From Glebionis coronaria (lineage: Eukaryota; Streptophyta; Magnoliopsida; Asterales; Asteraceae): 64,000 nt of DNA. Within the stretch, counting starts at the first letter, position 1, and every line of letters starts with the position of its first letter. Shown here piece by piece: positions 33,316 through 44,288 of the stretch. The position numbers were made by a program, and so were the translations under genes. Under the pieces are notes generated by a model. It had not been told where the DNA came from. It searched no databases and saw only the letters and a program-made list of their open reading frames with translations. The stretch spans positions 548,712,630-548,776,629 of the forward strand of contig CM046882.1 in the NCBI GenBank assembly GCA_025667525.1, read 5' to 3'.

Positions 33316-34439
33316 CTACAGAACAAGGACGAAAACTATAAATTTGAAATTTCTGACAAGAATAAATTTCAACCATCAGACACTACCCTTCCATTCCATA
33401 TTTTTACCTTCTCAACTAGTTGTCACACATCACTTAGCTAATCTTTCATTCAGAAGAGTGGGAACCGGAACCCAGCCGGCCACTCAGCAGAATAGTTACA
33501 TGAATCACGGTCATGATAATGACCATCATAAATTGACAAACAAGCAGTAGTGACAACAACCGTGCTTATAATTAATCAGTCAGTAACCATCGGAACTCCG
33601 GAACGGACGTGACCAGAAATACAGAGGTCAGTAGTCTAACCGGTCCGCCAATCCTAGCAGTTACCAAAATTTATCAGCCTTGTCCAGATTCATCCACTAA
33701 AACACATGTCAAGATATCAGTCGAGACATAGGTCTCAGGTGTCATTTCGGAAGACACATATCAGGACACCAGTCATGGTACACGTTATACGATTCTTTTC
33801 TCAAAATACGAGTCAGAACTCATAACTCCAGTATGTTTTCTAAACCAGACCCTCAGTAATTCAGGGTACCCTTTAGAAAGGGGTATACCCGTTCTATTAT
33901 GCACGCATGAATCAGATCGTTAAAAATTCAGTCACCACCACTAGAGTATTATTCAGGTTAAGCACACATTATTCATTCTGTGAGGTTACAGATGAACACA
34001 TTCAGTGAAAAATTCGCCACGTTACTCCATGTATTCCTATGTCAGCTTTATGTAAATTAGGTCTTTACCTACCTCCCATCCGAAAGGACCCCACAGTATC
34101 TCCCATACTTATTAAGGTTTTCCTTTTAGTTAACGACGAGATCCGTCTTACTAAATTCCAAATATATTATTATATTTGATGCCAGAAAAATCAGTACGAA
34201 TTATTTCTGCCTTACAAGCACGTGGCTTATCAGTCCATAGCTACGAAGACTTTTTACCTACCAGTTATAAATTCACTTCAGAAATTCCTTAAATTCATGA
34301 TCAGCAGATTATTCCAGAGTTTCCCAGGTGTAATTTCAGAAAGTTTTCAAGAAATTCCTTCCTAACCACGAGACAGAGTAGAACACCGAGCTTGTCTCAA
34401 GGACATAAACTATTTTCAGAACTCTTTATTCCAGGGCTT
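33316..34439 (+). other. E5 interior, gag/protease position, no domain recognisable
   Basis: By position this should hold gag and protease, but no frame exceeds 70 codons and no CCHC knuckle or aspartic-protease motif was found. Stops are frequent in all frames. Confidence 0.4.
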
Positions 34440-34960
34440 CAACTAAGTTAAAAGAGTTGCAGGAACTGCTGCAAAACTTACCGAAACGAGGCTTTATTCG
34501 CCCTAGCGCACCACTAGGAGGTGTACCGTTTCTGTCTATCAGAAAGAAGGTCGGTAACATGAGATCATGTATCGACCACTAAAATTTTTGACAAGATCAC
34601 CATTCTTAATCAATGTTCATTCCATAAATAGCAGGTTTATCTGATCTGCTACGATGTCTTAAACATTTTCTAGAACAAATTTCCGATCATGCTACCATCA
34701 GTGGTGAGAGAAAGAACATGACGTTTCCAGACTGATGTTGCACATATTACAGTCTCTCTAAATATTTTAATTTTATACTTTTGAGCTCCCTAATGCTCCA
34801 GCTATATTATGAAATTATGAATAAATTTTTTCCATGCGTCTTAGGCAATATCATCAGTATATTCATTGATCACATTCTGATCTTCCCAATGCTAGAGAAG
34901 AACACGAGACTAATCTTTTCACAGTTGCACAAAATCTTCAATAGGAGTAATTTTTATACA
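34440..34960 (+). pseudogene. E5 decayed reverse transcriptase
   Basis: At about 34447-34585 the plus strand reads LKELQELLQNLPKRGFIRPS followed by RKKVGNMRSCIDH, a degraded copy of the Gypsy reverse-transcriptase N-terminal block (EL..LL..GFIRPS...KKDG..R.CIDYR). Farther on, near 34780-34900, traces of the LTNAP and fingers/palm region appear with stops. The catalytic box is not intact. Frames are broken repeatedly. Confidence 0.65.
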
Positions 34961-35494
34961 CAACTTTCCAGATATAAAATTCGCTTGAACTGAGTGGCAT
35001 TTCTGAGCCACCCTATTTCAGCAGAAAGAAATTTCAGACAATCCTGCGAAGGTGAAGGACATCACCTGATGGTCCCGACTGACGCCTGTGAACGAAGTAC
35101 AAACATTTCTAGAACTCAATTAACTGCTACCGCAGAAATTGCTTACAGCCCTCACTAAAAATTCTTCCATGACTATCCAACCAGATTTTCACCAGAATAT
35201 CCCATGATCTCAAGTAGAATTTTGATGGAGGCAGTATCACACATTTATGCAGCTATGTTCATATCTAGATGCCTGATATACCGCAGGTTTAAGACAGAAC
35301 ACCGTTACGTAAGCAAGTTATTACGATCCTTAGTAATTTCTGAGAAGAAATGAGACGAAATTCCATGACATTGTTGTCAGTTACCACATACTCAGAAAAA
35401 AGTATGATACTATCTAAGTCGTTGTCAACCATTTAATCATCCTACACGTTTTCTTTCATCCGAAAGGATTACGCGGTAGCAGATCTACAGGAAA

Positions 35495-35557
35495 TTCAGT
35501 AGGAAATTGTACGAATTCAAGGTATTCCAACGACCATTATATCAGACAGAATATATG
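35495..35557 (+). pseudogene. E5 integrase core relic
   Basis: EIVRIQGIPTTIISDR can be read, matching the Gypsy integrase core around its second catalytic Asp (..GIP..I.SDRD..F). Immediately downstream, where the core should continue, the sequence turns into TTCACG-type low-complexity repeats, so the rest of integrase is missing or replaced. Confidence 0.65.
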
Positions 35558-35559
35558 TT

Positions 35560-36060
35560 CACGATCACGTATATGTTTACATTCACTTTACGTTCACGTT
35601 TATTTTCACTTTCACATTTAAGTCTCATTCGCAGTATGATACTGTTTCAGTTCATGCTTTGTGCTATCTCATGATTTAAGCTCACGTTAGCGTTGGTAAC
35701 ATTGTTCACATTCAAGTTCGTGTGCCTTTTCGCAATACACGTTTCACGGTTTATTACCGAATACGGATACAGAAAGCTTAAGAAACCAGACTCAAGTTAG
35801 AAGAGCTTCTCCATACCCAGGCAGACGTTTCACGTCTCAGGCCATATCGTTTGTCATTCTTTCCTCAGTCATCATATATTCATGATATGTCCTAGCATCA
35901 CGTTCACAGTATGTTTCATGTATCATCGGGCACAATATATTCCATGCCCATCATTCCTCATATAATCGTGAACCACGTTCACAATTGCTCACTCAGCACA
36001 TTCACAATTGTTCACGTAGTTCATCCCTATATATTCTCAGCAGCTTGCTCAGAGATATAA
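35560..36060 (+). repeat. E5 TTCACG-rich low-complexity and hairpin region
   Basis: Words such as GTTCACG, TTCACTTT and CATGT recur. Hairpins include GTGAAC/GTTCAC around CAC near 35950-35965, and GGGCA/TGCCC near 35928-35950. No coding. It occupies the place of integrase C-terminal sequence. Confidence 0.5.
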
Positions 36061-36317
36061 ATGTTATCTTTTAGGATAATTGTACGTATCGTTTCATGTA
36101 TACTACATGCTATGGCTTATTCATTCAGGTTCAGAAAATCCATCGTAAGTTTAGAACCTGAAACTATTCAGCATCATCAGGACAGGGTCATCAGGACCAA
36201 GATTTGTTCATTATGTTTAGACCTTTGAAGGAATCGTTTCGAGCGGGAAGCCACTCTAAACGGAGGAGTCCATCCGGACCTCTCATTCCTTATCCTTTAA
36301 TAAATCCAGTAAAGTCC

Positions 36318-36440
36318 TTTCAGTCATGTCATGTTCCATGTTCTCTTCAGCCATGTCACGTTACATGATCATTTCAGTCATGTCATGTTCCATGTTCTCT
36401 TCAGCCATGTCACGTTACATGATCATTTCAGTCATGTCAG
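36318..36440 (+). repeat. about 61-bp tandem duplication
   Basis: A unit beginning TTTCAGTCATGTCATGTTCC, running through GTTCTCTTCAGCC and ending near CGTTACATGATCA is present twice, followed by a partial third copy. The two full copies look identical, implying a recent duplication. Confidence 0.8.
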
Positions 36441-36556
36441 GTTTAAACCTATCAGCAGCATTATGTCTTAATTAGAAGACAAATTATCCTTCATCTTATT
36501 TGTCTTTTCAGATTACGTGTTCTTTCAGTTCTTATAGCTTCATCAGCTTATTACCT

Positions 36557-36660
36557 ATAATTCGAGGACGAATTTCTCCTTTGAGGGGAAGAATTGTAAA
36601 ACCCAGTATGGTCGTATCTATAATTCGGGGACGAATTATTATTTTTAGAGGGGAAGAATT
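36557..36660 (+). other. E5 polypurine tract, present twice with LTR start
   Basis: The block AATTCGAGGACGAATT, a purine tract (GAGGGGAAGAAT) and TGTAAAACCC occurs at about 36559-36604, and again as AATTCGGGGACGAATT, GAGGGGAAGAAT and TGTAAAACCC at about 36622-36669, where it leads into the true LTR. The palindromic AATTCG..CGAATT element before the purine tract is, from memory, common in plant Gypsy elements. Confidence 0.75.
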
Positions 36661-39188
36661 GTAAAACCCGTATATAAAATTAGAATATTAAATACTCAGA
36701 ATTATACGTTTCAGAAAACTAAAAAAAAATGAAAACTATATAAGTATAAGTTGGGCCGGTTATAAAATATATATATATAAAAGAAAGGGAAATGGGCTTA
36801 GGCCCGTTTGGTTTTACTGTAAGGAGAAACGGGGGTTCACCCCTTTGGCCATAATCAGAAAATAAAGAAAAAAGAATGAAGAATTCTAGGGTTTTTTTAG
36901 CCGCCGAGTTTTAAAAAAAAAGGGGGATGCAGTTCGTTCCTTCATCATTGATTCGTGATTTCATTCGTAATCATTAGAAGGTAAATACCCTTGTCTCTTT
37001 TCTTTTATTTGATTCAGTCTCGGTGGGTTTATGAATGCACCAGCCGAGACTTTTTAAGTCTCGATGGTTCTTTTGGTGCCCAGCCACGAACAGAAACCAA
37101 ACCCCCAAATCAGAATGATAAACGAACATAAGGAGTCGAGTCTTGGGAAATCAGAAAAACCGAGAGTTAGACTCTCGGTGGTGCTTCTTGTTTCTGGTCG
37201 GCCGAAAACAGCAACCCCAATCGGGGTATGTAAATATAGTAAAGGAGGTGTCGGGTTTGGTTTTTATACATGGAACCGAGACCAAGGGGTTTTGATGTAT
37301 TTCTGTCTGAGAGACCAGCCGTGGCCACAGGCCGGCTCGGTTTCCTTTTGGCCAGCCGTGAAGCAAGAAAACCCAACCGTGGGATTTTAATAAAAAGGGG
37401 GCGTTTGGAAGTTTTAAAACAGTTAGTATTTTATTGGAATTAGTAGAAACCTTTTATAAAACCAGCAGGTAAGTTTTGGACTGAAAAACAGTGAATTTAA
37501 AATGAGATTAGTGACAGTTTTGCGACAAAACTTTCTGTCGCAGAATTGTTATATATATGCAGTTTTAAAAGGGCAGCTTTTAGCGATAGTTTTAGTGACT
37601 CAGTTTTTCTGTCGCTAATTTCATATAGACAGATTTTTAATATAGTTGTGGCATTGTTTAGTGCGATCGAGATGGGGTATCTCGGTAGGCTCGGGACATA
37701 ATTATAATAAATAAAATGAAGATTTCTATATTATACCTTTTGTTAATTATACTTTTATAAATGTTTAAAGTGTATTTAAAAAGAATTAAATTAAAATAGT
37801 TGTAATATTTAAAAAAAGGTATAATTCTATTATAGAAATTAAATGATTTTGAAAACTTTATAAATTAGGAAACCTTATATTATTTACGGGTTACTTAGTA
37901 AAGTATTAATATCACGTCAGAATACGTTCGCATCGTAATTATCGGTAAGTCGTTAAATATATTAAAAGAATTATTATAAACTCAGATTCATCAGTTAATA
38001 TAGGTACAGATTTCCAGAAATAAAACAAATAAATGAGAAAGCCAATATGAACAGTAAATTAAATAAAATCAGATAACTTATTCGTGTCTATCATTATTGT
38101 AGCTTCCGTGAAGCCCGAGTAGTGTCCGTTCAGTCTTTCTTCAGTCAGTTACTGGACTAGAGGTACGGAGGTTCCGTCCTTTCAGTAAGGACTTCTTTTC
38201 TATGCATGATTAGGATTCCCCGTCTTCAGCCAAATGTTTTCCCCAGTATATGTTTAAGCTTATCAGTAATCATGTTAATAACTAAATAAATTGCCTGAGC
38301 ATTATATACAACCATGACCAAGTTTATGTACTAGTTACGGAGGTACCGTAACCATGGCACTAGAGGCACCGGTGTCGTGACTCACATGCAGGAGAGTTAT
38401 ATCCTGCATCGTCCCATTCATGTTCAGTTTGGCCATTTTTATATGTATGTTTAGTGGGGCGTATGGATGCATCATAGGCTTATCAGTTTACAAGTTATCA
38501 GGGTGAATGTGGTGTGTGCTCTACATCCTTCACATTGGAGCTGATCCCTCCACCCAGCACAGTATTTAGAGGTCACCCCTCTACAGTTATTTAGAGGTCA
38601 CCCCTCTACAACATGACGAGGTCACCCCTCCAGTTATTCATGCACCATTGTTACAGCACATGACCTATATAAGCTCTGGCAATTAAAATACAGTAAATGC
38701 ATGTTTTCAGATTTAACAGATAACAGTTCAGCTTTATTATTTATAAGTCAGGCTTTACAGATTATACACCGGTTTCTGCTGCAACTTTACTTATCAGTCT
38801 TACAGCTCCAGTATATTATCATCATTTTCATTTCAGTAATTCTTTATCATGCTTTATACACGTTCACTGAGCGTTATGCTCAGCCGTAGTTCTTTCATGT
38901 TCTAACGGCAGGTACACCAGGACGCTCTTAGGATTCTGAGAGCATGTGCATTGGATGGAAGCTGTCCAGACTTCTTACTTTATGTACTTACATTATTCTG
39001 CCTTTTGGACATTGTTTAGTCCTTTCCTTTAGTATTTTATTTTTCATGTTTTGAGCTTGGTTGGATTACCGATGTTTGATTCCGGTATTTCCGTTATGGT
39101 CATTTAATGTTTTAGGACATTTACCTTATGCTTTGATGACACGCCATAAATACACGTAACGGTCCACTTATCCAAGTGGGGTGTTACA
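36660..39188 (+). repeat. E5 3' LTR
   Basis: Identical in length to the 5' LTR (2529 bp) and about 99% identical by eye. Same TATA box, hairpins, tandem GAGGTCACCCCTC units and small frame. It ends GTGTTACA at 39188, then ACATG. Confidence 0.9.
37064..37390 (+). CDS. copy of the LTR small open frame (108 codons), function unknown
   Basis: Same frame as 29834-30160 with two substitutions; not expected to be expressed as part of the element since it lies in the 3' LTR, unless the 3' LTR promoter fires outward. Evidence for a real protein is weak. Confidence 0.2.
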   Translation: MVLLVPSHEQKPNPQIRMINEHKESSLGKSEKPRVRLSVVLLVSGRPKTATPIGVCKYSKGGVGFGFYTWNRDQGVLMYFCLRDQPWPQAGSVSFWPAVKQENPTVGF

Positions 39189-39193
39189 ACATG

Positions 39194-40324
39194 ACTTATT
39201 TGTCATTCTATTTTATCTTCTTTTTTACTTCTAGCGTACCATTGATTTGGGTCGAGATTTGAAGTTCTTGTTTTCATATCTTTCGTTATCATTTTTGACA
39301 CGTGTCTCATAACGATTCTGGCTAAACCTTTTGAAACTCTATCATCTTGTAAACATTTCTTCAATTTCGTATTAATTACTATTTACTGCCCCCGTGTAAC
39401 CCACTTGCTATTTTATACGTTGTTATAATGTCACCATATAGATAACATCATTACTGTTTTACGATTAACTTTGCAAATGTTCCACTTGGGCCTTATTAAA
39501 TACCTTAATGTTACCTTATAAAATTAACTGACATTATTTTACGATGTATTATCACAAATTGTTCAACATTGGTCTCATAAAGAATTAAATGTAACATCAA
39601 AATTGTTGATTTAAACATCTAGCCAATTACTTACTTGCGAAAAGTATCACAAATCATATTAAATTCTATTTTACAAATGGCATTATGTACATATTTTAAA
39701 AATTATGACATGTAATACTAGTTTGACGAAACCGAGCATCGCATTGCTAGTCCTAAATTATGCATGGCCTGATCACGTATGCGTAATTTAGAAGGAGCCA
39801 TGTGAGGCTGAATAGTAGTCACCTTAAATATTTTGACAAGATCCAGCTTTTTACTTATATTTTTTAAAAAGTTAGATAAAATGAAGTTTTGAAAACTTTT
39901 ACATAATTATGCGAATAACACCCGTTCATGATATATGCATATATTTCCTTATCTTTTCTTGAACAAATTACGCACCTGCAAGAGCATGTTTCTTTACTCA
40001 ACGATATTTGTTCTACTTATTACCTCAGTTTCTCTTATGATACAATACTATTTACAGTTCGTCTAATTACCGACCATTGATACCAGACTTGGAAGTTTCA
40101 ATTTTTTATGCTTCTTCGTCGACCAACCTTTTTATCTACTTCCGTAGACCTTCGAAATGTCTCCGGACGCGAATAATGATTTATGACTGGACGTGAATGA
40201 TGATTTTCTATATCCGTTATGATATATGTCAGACTCTATCGTCTTAAAATTCGCTCGTGTGAACCATGCATTAAGTTTGCTCTCTAATTGCTAATGTTGT
40301 TCATTTTACTTGAATTATATATAA
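39194..40324. other. old decayed sequence between E5 and E6
   Basis: This is the continuation of the DNA left of E5 (target ACATG). It is T-rich with no frame over 60 codons, no LTR edge and no tandem repeat. It is probably the remains of the older Gypsy sequence (E4). Confidence 0.35.
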
Positions 40325-40329
40325 GTGAC

Positions 40330-40449
40330 TGTTAGTGGATGGTTATTATGTATTGGGCTTTAGTTATTTTGTAGGCTTAGCCCACCTTTGAAACTTATAT
40401 ATTATAAACATTGGTTTATTGAGAAGGCAGACAAATTACAAAATCAACA
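40330..40449 (+). repeat. E6 5' LTR (120 bp)
   Basis: TGTTAGTGGATGG to AAAATCAACA; contains ACTTATATATTATAAAC as a possible TATA region. It keeps the canonical TG...CA ends, whereas the right copy ends TA. Confidence 0.88.
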
Positions 40450-40463
40450 TGATAATCAGTGCC
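40450..40463 (+). other. E6 primer-site relic
   Basis: TGATAATCAGTGCC directly follows the LTR and resembles TGGTATCAGAGCC with several changes; degraded or a variant tRNA-Met site. Confidence 0.5.
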
Positions 40464-40770
40464 AATTAACTTTTTTCCTAATTTTTCTCCAAGTTTCTTC
40501 CCAACACATCTGATCTTTCCCCAAACCCTCAAAACCCTTAAAAAAGGTTTCTACACCTTTTCAAGTATTGAAATAAAATTCTACAAGGCATATAATTAAT
40601 TTGTCGTTATCCTTTTTTGTGATTTGTGGGGCATACATATCTCAAGGTCTGAGTTTTTATCTTCCAAGTCTTCGACGATTAAAATATACTTAAGGCTATC
40701 AAGGATTCTCGCATGTGCGTTTGTGTGATTTATTTAAATTGGTATTTAAGTTATTATAATAATCGAAGTT

Positions 40771-41345
40771 ATGGAAGGCGTCATGTTGAATGGTAAATAT
40801 TTTAGAAGGAACAACAATCAAGGTATGTACCGTGGAAACAGAATACATTCTTTTCCCCTTCTAGTTTGTATGTTAGTCGAGAACAACAAGAACCTACTGT
40901 GTTTTTAACTATGTCATCAGAAGATTCAACATGGAATATGGATACCAGTGCGTCTTCTCATTTAAACTCTCGTTCAAGTAATTTAAGTACTGTTCATAAC
41001 AATTGTTTATATCTATCAGTTCGTGTAGGTGACGGAAAAACTATTCCCGTCACCAACACTGGTCATAGCATCCTGCCAACCCTTAGTCGTCCTTTGTATC
41101 TTCATAATATCCTTGTCACTCCTAATATAATTAAAAATCTTGTTTCTATACGTCAATTTACTAGAGATAATAAATGCACGGTTGAGTTTGATGAATTTGG
41201 TTTTTCTGTAAAGGATTTTTTGACTCGCCATATCCTCCTTAGGTGTGACAGTTCGGGAGACCTTTACCCTGTTACTAAACCATCTCCTACACCTAGTGCT
41301 TTGCTTTCTGTCAGTCCTACTACGTGGCACCAACGTCTCGGGCAC
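40771..41345 (+). pseudogene. E6 residual gag start plus protease and pre-integrase region
   Basis: A short ATG frame at 40771 may be a truncated gag start. From about 40866 the frame reads through a Copia protease region: the motif at about 40940 is NMDTSASSHL where an active protease would have D-T/S-G, so the catalytic Gly is changed. Downstream, NILVTPNIIKNLVSIRQFT and TTWHQRLGHP match the protease tail and the start of the pre-integrase zinc domain. A frame change near 41330-41345 ends this piece; the frame to 41609 beyond it is out of register. Confidence 0.75.
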
Positions 41346-42165
41346 CCAATACGGAAGTGTTACGATCTCTTATTTCTCGTAATTCTATTTCGTGGAGTAA
41401 AGAGAAGTATTCACATATTTGTCATGCTTGTCAACTTGGCAAACATGTTAAACTTCCATTTTTCAGTTCAAATACTCGTGTTTCTTCTTGCTTTGATATT
41501 ATTCATTCTGATATTTGGACTTCTCCTATTGTTAATGCTGGTGGTTTTAAATATTACGTGTTGTTTCTGGATCATTTTTTCATTACGTGTGGATCTACCC
41601 ATTGCGTAATAAATCAGATGTGTTTGAAAAGTTTATACATTTTCGATCTTATGTCAAAAACCAATTTAAGTGTGAAATTAAATATTTCCAATGTGACCAT
41701 GGTGGTGAGTTTTATAACACCAACCTACTTTACCTTTTTGAGAAAAATGGAATTCAGTTTCGTTTTTTTTGTCCCCGAACCTCTCAACAAAATGGAAAAT
41801 CTTAGAGGATGATCAGAACTATTAACAATGTCATCCGTACACTGCTTTTTCAAGCCCATCTTCTGCCTACATTTTGGGTCGAGGCACTTCATATGGCAAT
41901 CTACCTTATTAACCTCCTTCCATCAACGACAATTAACAATGAGATACCATGCACAAAATTATTTCACAAGGAACCAGATTATTCCCGTCTTCACATATTT
42001 GGATGCTTATGCTACACACAGCTTGATTCACCTAATAAATTAGTCCCTCGTGCCACACCGTACATCTTTTTGGGTTATCCCGCCTACCATCATGGATACT
42101 GTTGCCTTGACCTTTCCACCAACAAAATCATACTTTCTCGACATGTCACGTTCGATGAAACCTAA
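41324..42165 (+). pseudogene. E6 integrase, broken into three frames
   Basis: HICHACQLGKHVKLPF (about 41415-41460) is the second Cys pair of the HHCC zinc domain. IHSDIWTSP gives the first catalytic Asp; DHGGEF (about 41695-41712) gives the second; SQQNGKS (about 41785-41805) marks the region of the catalytic Glu, which is disrupted. 41809-42165 covers the integrase C-terminal part (FGCLCY, FLGYP, SRHVTFDE). Frame changes lie near 41583 and 41805. Confidence 0.8.
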
Positions 42166-42659
42166 TTCCCTTACGGCTCTATTTCTGATATCACTTCCCC
42201 TCCCTCTTATGAGTTTCTGAACCCGTCTCAACTTACCCATACTTTAATCTATAACACTTATTCTCCCATAAACTCGACCCAACCTACTCCAACATCACCT
42301 ATAGAACAACCAAATCCATCCCACCAAAAACCATTTCCCACCACCCACAACCTAACACCTACTAGCTCATCTTTCAACCAACCACAACCCAACACCCTCG
42401 ACCTATCTCCACTTTCTATGACCCAACAGCAACAACCGATTACAATAACCCATTCTACAACACCTATCACGCCATCTCATGCACCCATTCCCCTACACAT
42501 ACTGGCCCCACTCCATCAGCTCAACACCTTCCAACTCGAACTCACCCTATGGTCACACGTGCTCAAGTTGGTACCGTTAAGCGTAATCCTCGATTTAATT
42601 TTCATACTTATCATATATCTCCTCTTCCTAAATCTCCTTCAATTTCTTTGTCTGATCCT
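42166..42659 (+). other. E6 integrase-RT linker, Pro/Thr/Ser-rich
   Basis: Translation gives repeated PTPTSP, HPSHQKPFPT and similar low-complexity sequence, as usual between Copia integrase and reverse transcriptase. The minus-strand frames here are shadows. Confidence 0.6.
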
Positions 42660-43560
42660 CATTGATGTGATGCTATGTATGATGAATATAATGCTTTAGT
42701 TAAAAATAATACTTGGATGCTTGTTCCAAAACCAACTAATGCTAATGTGGTTCGGTCTCTGTGGTTTTTTATACATAAGTATCATGCGGATAGGTCTTTG
42801 AGTAGGTACTAGGCCCGACTTGTTGCCAATGGGCGCACTCAACAGGTTGGTATTGATTGTGGTGATACATTTAGTCCGGTTGTTAAACCGGCTACCATTC
42901 GAACTATTCTTAGCCTTGATTTGTCTCGTGGATGGCTTGTTCATCAACTTGATGTTAAGAATGCCTTTCTTAATGGTGATCTTTTAGAGACAGTTTATAT
43001 GTAGCAGCCTCCAGGTTTTGTGGATTCCCGTTTTCCACATCATGTTTGTCAGTTACAACGCTCCTTATATGGTTTGAAGCAGGCACCTCGTGCTTGGTTT
43101 TAAAGGTTTGCTAGTTATGCTCTACGAGTTGGATTCTCTTCTAGTAAATGTGATTCTTCTTTGTTTATTTATTGTTATGGTACTGTAGTTGCATACTTAT
43201 TGATATATGTTGATGATATTGTACTGACCGCATCTTCTACAAGTTTGCTCCAACGTATTATTACATCCTTACATTAGGAGTTTTAGATGACAGATTTGGG
43301 GGCCTTAAAGATTTTTTCGGGATTTCTGTTACTCGTGATTCCACAGGTATGTTTCTTTCTCAAAGGAAATATGCTATGGAGCTTTTAGAGCGGGCACACA
43401 TGGCTTCTTGTATTCCTTCCCGAACCCCTGTTGATACGGAATCTAAGCTTGGTCCTAAAGGGGATCCTGTTTCGGATCCTACATTATATCGAAGCCTTGC
43501 AGGTGGTTTATAGTATCTTACATTTACTTGGCCTAATACCTCTTATGCGGTTCAGCAGGT
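42660..43560 (+). pseudogene. E6 reverse transcriptase with several stops
   Basis: Readable motifs are [25 protein letters not shown] (about 42935-42980), SLYGLKQAPRAWF (about 43062-43100) and LLIYVDDIVLTASS (about 43198-43240, the catalytic YVDD intact). Stops interrupt at about 42810, 43002, 43101 and 43275, and small frame changes are present. The lineage is Copia. Confidence 0.8.
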
Positions 43561-43689
43561 TTGTCTCTACATGCATGACCCTCAGGTGCCTCATTTAGTG
43601 GCTCTCAAGCGTATTCTTGGTTTGTTCGCGGAACTTTACACTTTGGACTACAACTATTTGCTTCTTCTACTGGTTCTCTTATTGCATAT

Positions 43690-44169
43690 TCTGATGCTGA
43701 TTGGGCTGGTTGCCCTTCTACTCAACGGTCCACTTCTGGTTATTTTGTATTTTTGGGAGACAACATTCTTTCTTGGTCTTGTAAGCGGCAACACACCATA
43801 TCTAGATCTAGTGCAGAGGCTGAATACCGTGGTGTTGCCAATGCTGTAGCTGAGACTGCTTGGATTCGAAATCTACTTCGAGAACTACATATCCCTTTAT
43901 TGTCTGCTACACTTGTGTATTGTGACAACATCAGTGCCATTTCTTTATCTGCTAACCTTGTGCAGCATCAGCGAACGAAGCATATAGAGATTGATATTCA
44001 TTTCGTTCGTAACATGGTTACTAAGGGTCAAGTTCGTGTTCTTCATGTGCCATCACGCTATCAGTATGCTGACATCTTCACAAAGGGGTTTCCTTTGGCT
44101 TTGTTTGAGGAATTTCGTACCAGTTTGAGTGTTCTTTCTTCTCCCGCTCAAACTACGGGGGAGTGTTAG
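43690..44169 (+). pseudogene. E6 RNase H
   Basis: After YSDADW-like sequence in a shifted frame, 43753-44169 is open: GDNILSWSCKRQHTISRSSAEAEYRGVA, then CDNISAISLSAN, QHQRTKHIEIDIHFVR and YADIFTKG, which are the conserved Copia RNase H blocks. The frame's stop codon TAG (44167-44169) lies inside the first six bases of the 3' LTR, so coding and LTR overlap. Upstream, one frame change disconnects it from the reverse transcriptase. Confidence 0.82.
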
Positions 44170-44283
44170 TGGATGGTTATTATGTATTGGGCTTTAGTTA
44201 TTTTGTAGGCTTATCCCACCTTTGAAACTTATATATTGTAAACATTTGTTTATTGTGAAGGCATGAAAATTACAAAATCAATA
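44164..44283 (+). repeat. E6 3' LTR (120 bp)
   Basis: Partner of 40330-40449, preceded by the purine tract CTACGGGGGAG, followed by GTGAC. The terminal CA has become TA. Confidence 0.88.
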
Positions 44284-44288
44284 GTGAC

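Larger units (their letters stand above)
29431..39188 (+). mobile_element. E5: Gypsy-type LTR retrotransposon with young LTRs and degenerate interior
   Basis: Two LTRs of 2529 bp each (29431-31959 and 36660-39188) begin TGTAAAACCC and end GTGTTACA, with duplication ACATG at 29426-29430 and 39189-39193. A primer site follows the left LTR; a purine tract (AGAGGGGAAGAAT) precedes the right one. By eye the LTRs differ at roughly 26 sites, about 1%, so insertion was recent. The 4.7-kb interior shows only degraded scraps of Gypsy reverse transcriptase and integrase, interleaved with tandem hairpin repeats, so E5 must have been moved by enzymes from elsewhere. Confidence 0.9.
40330..44283 (+). mobile_element. 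E6: compact Ty1/Copia element with 120-bp LTRs and almost no gag
   Basis: LTRs at 40330-40449 and 44164-44283 begin TGTTAGTGGATGG and end ATCAACA / ATCAATA. The duplication GTGAC lies at 40325-40329 and 44284-44288. The LTRs differ at about 8-9 of 120 sites. A primer-site relic follows the left LTR and a purine tract (ACGGGGGAG) precedes the right. Pol domains follow in Copia order: protease, integrase, reverse transcriptase, RNase H. Only about 415 bp separate the left LTR from protease, so most of gag is missing. Short LTRs and RNase H wording suggest the Ale lineage, a tentative call. Confidence 0.9.
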
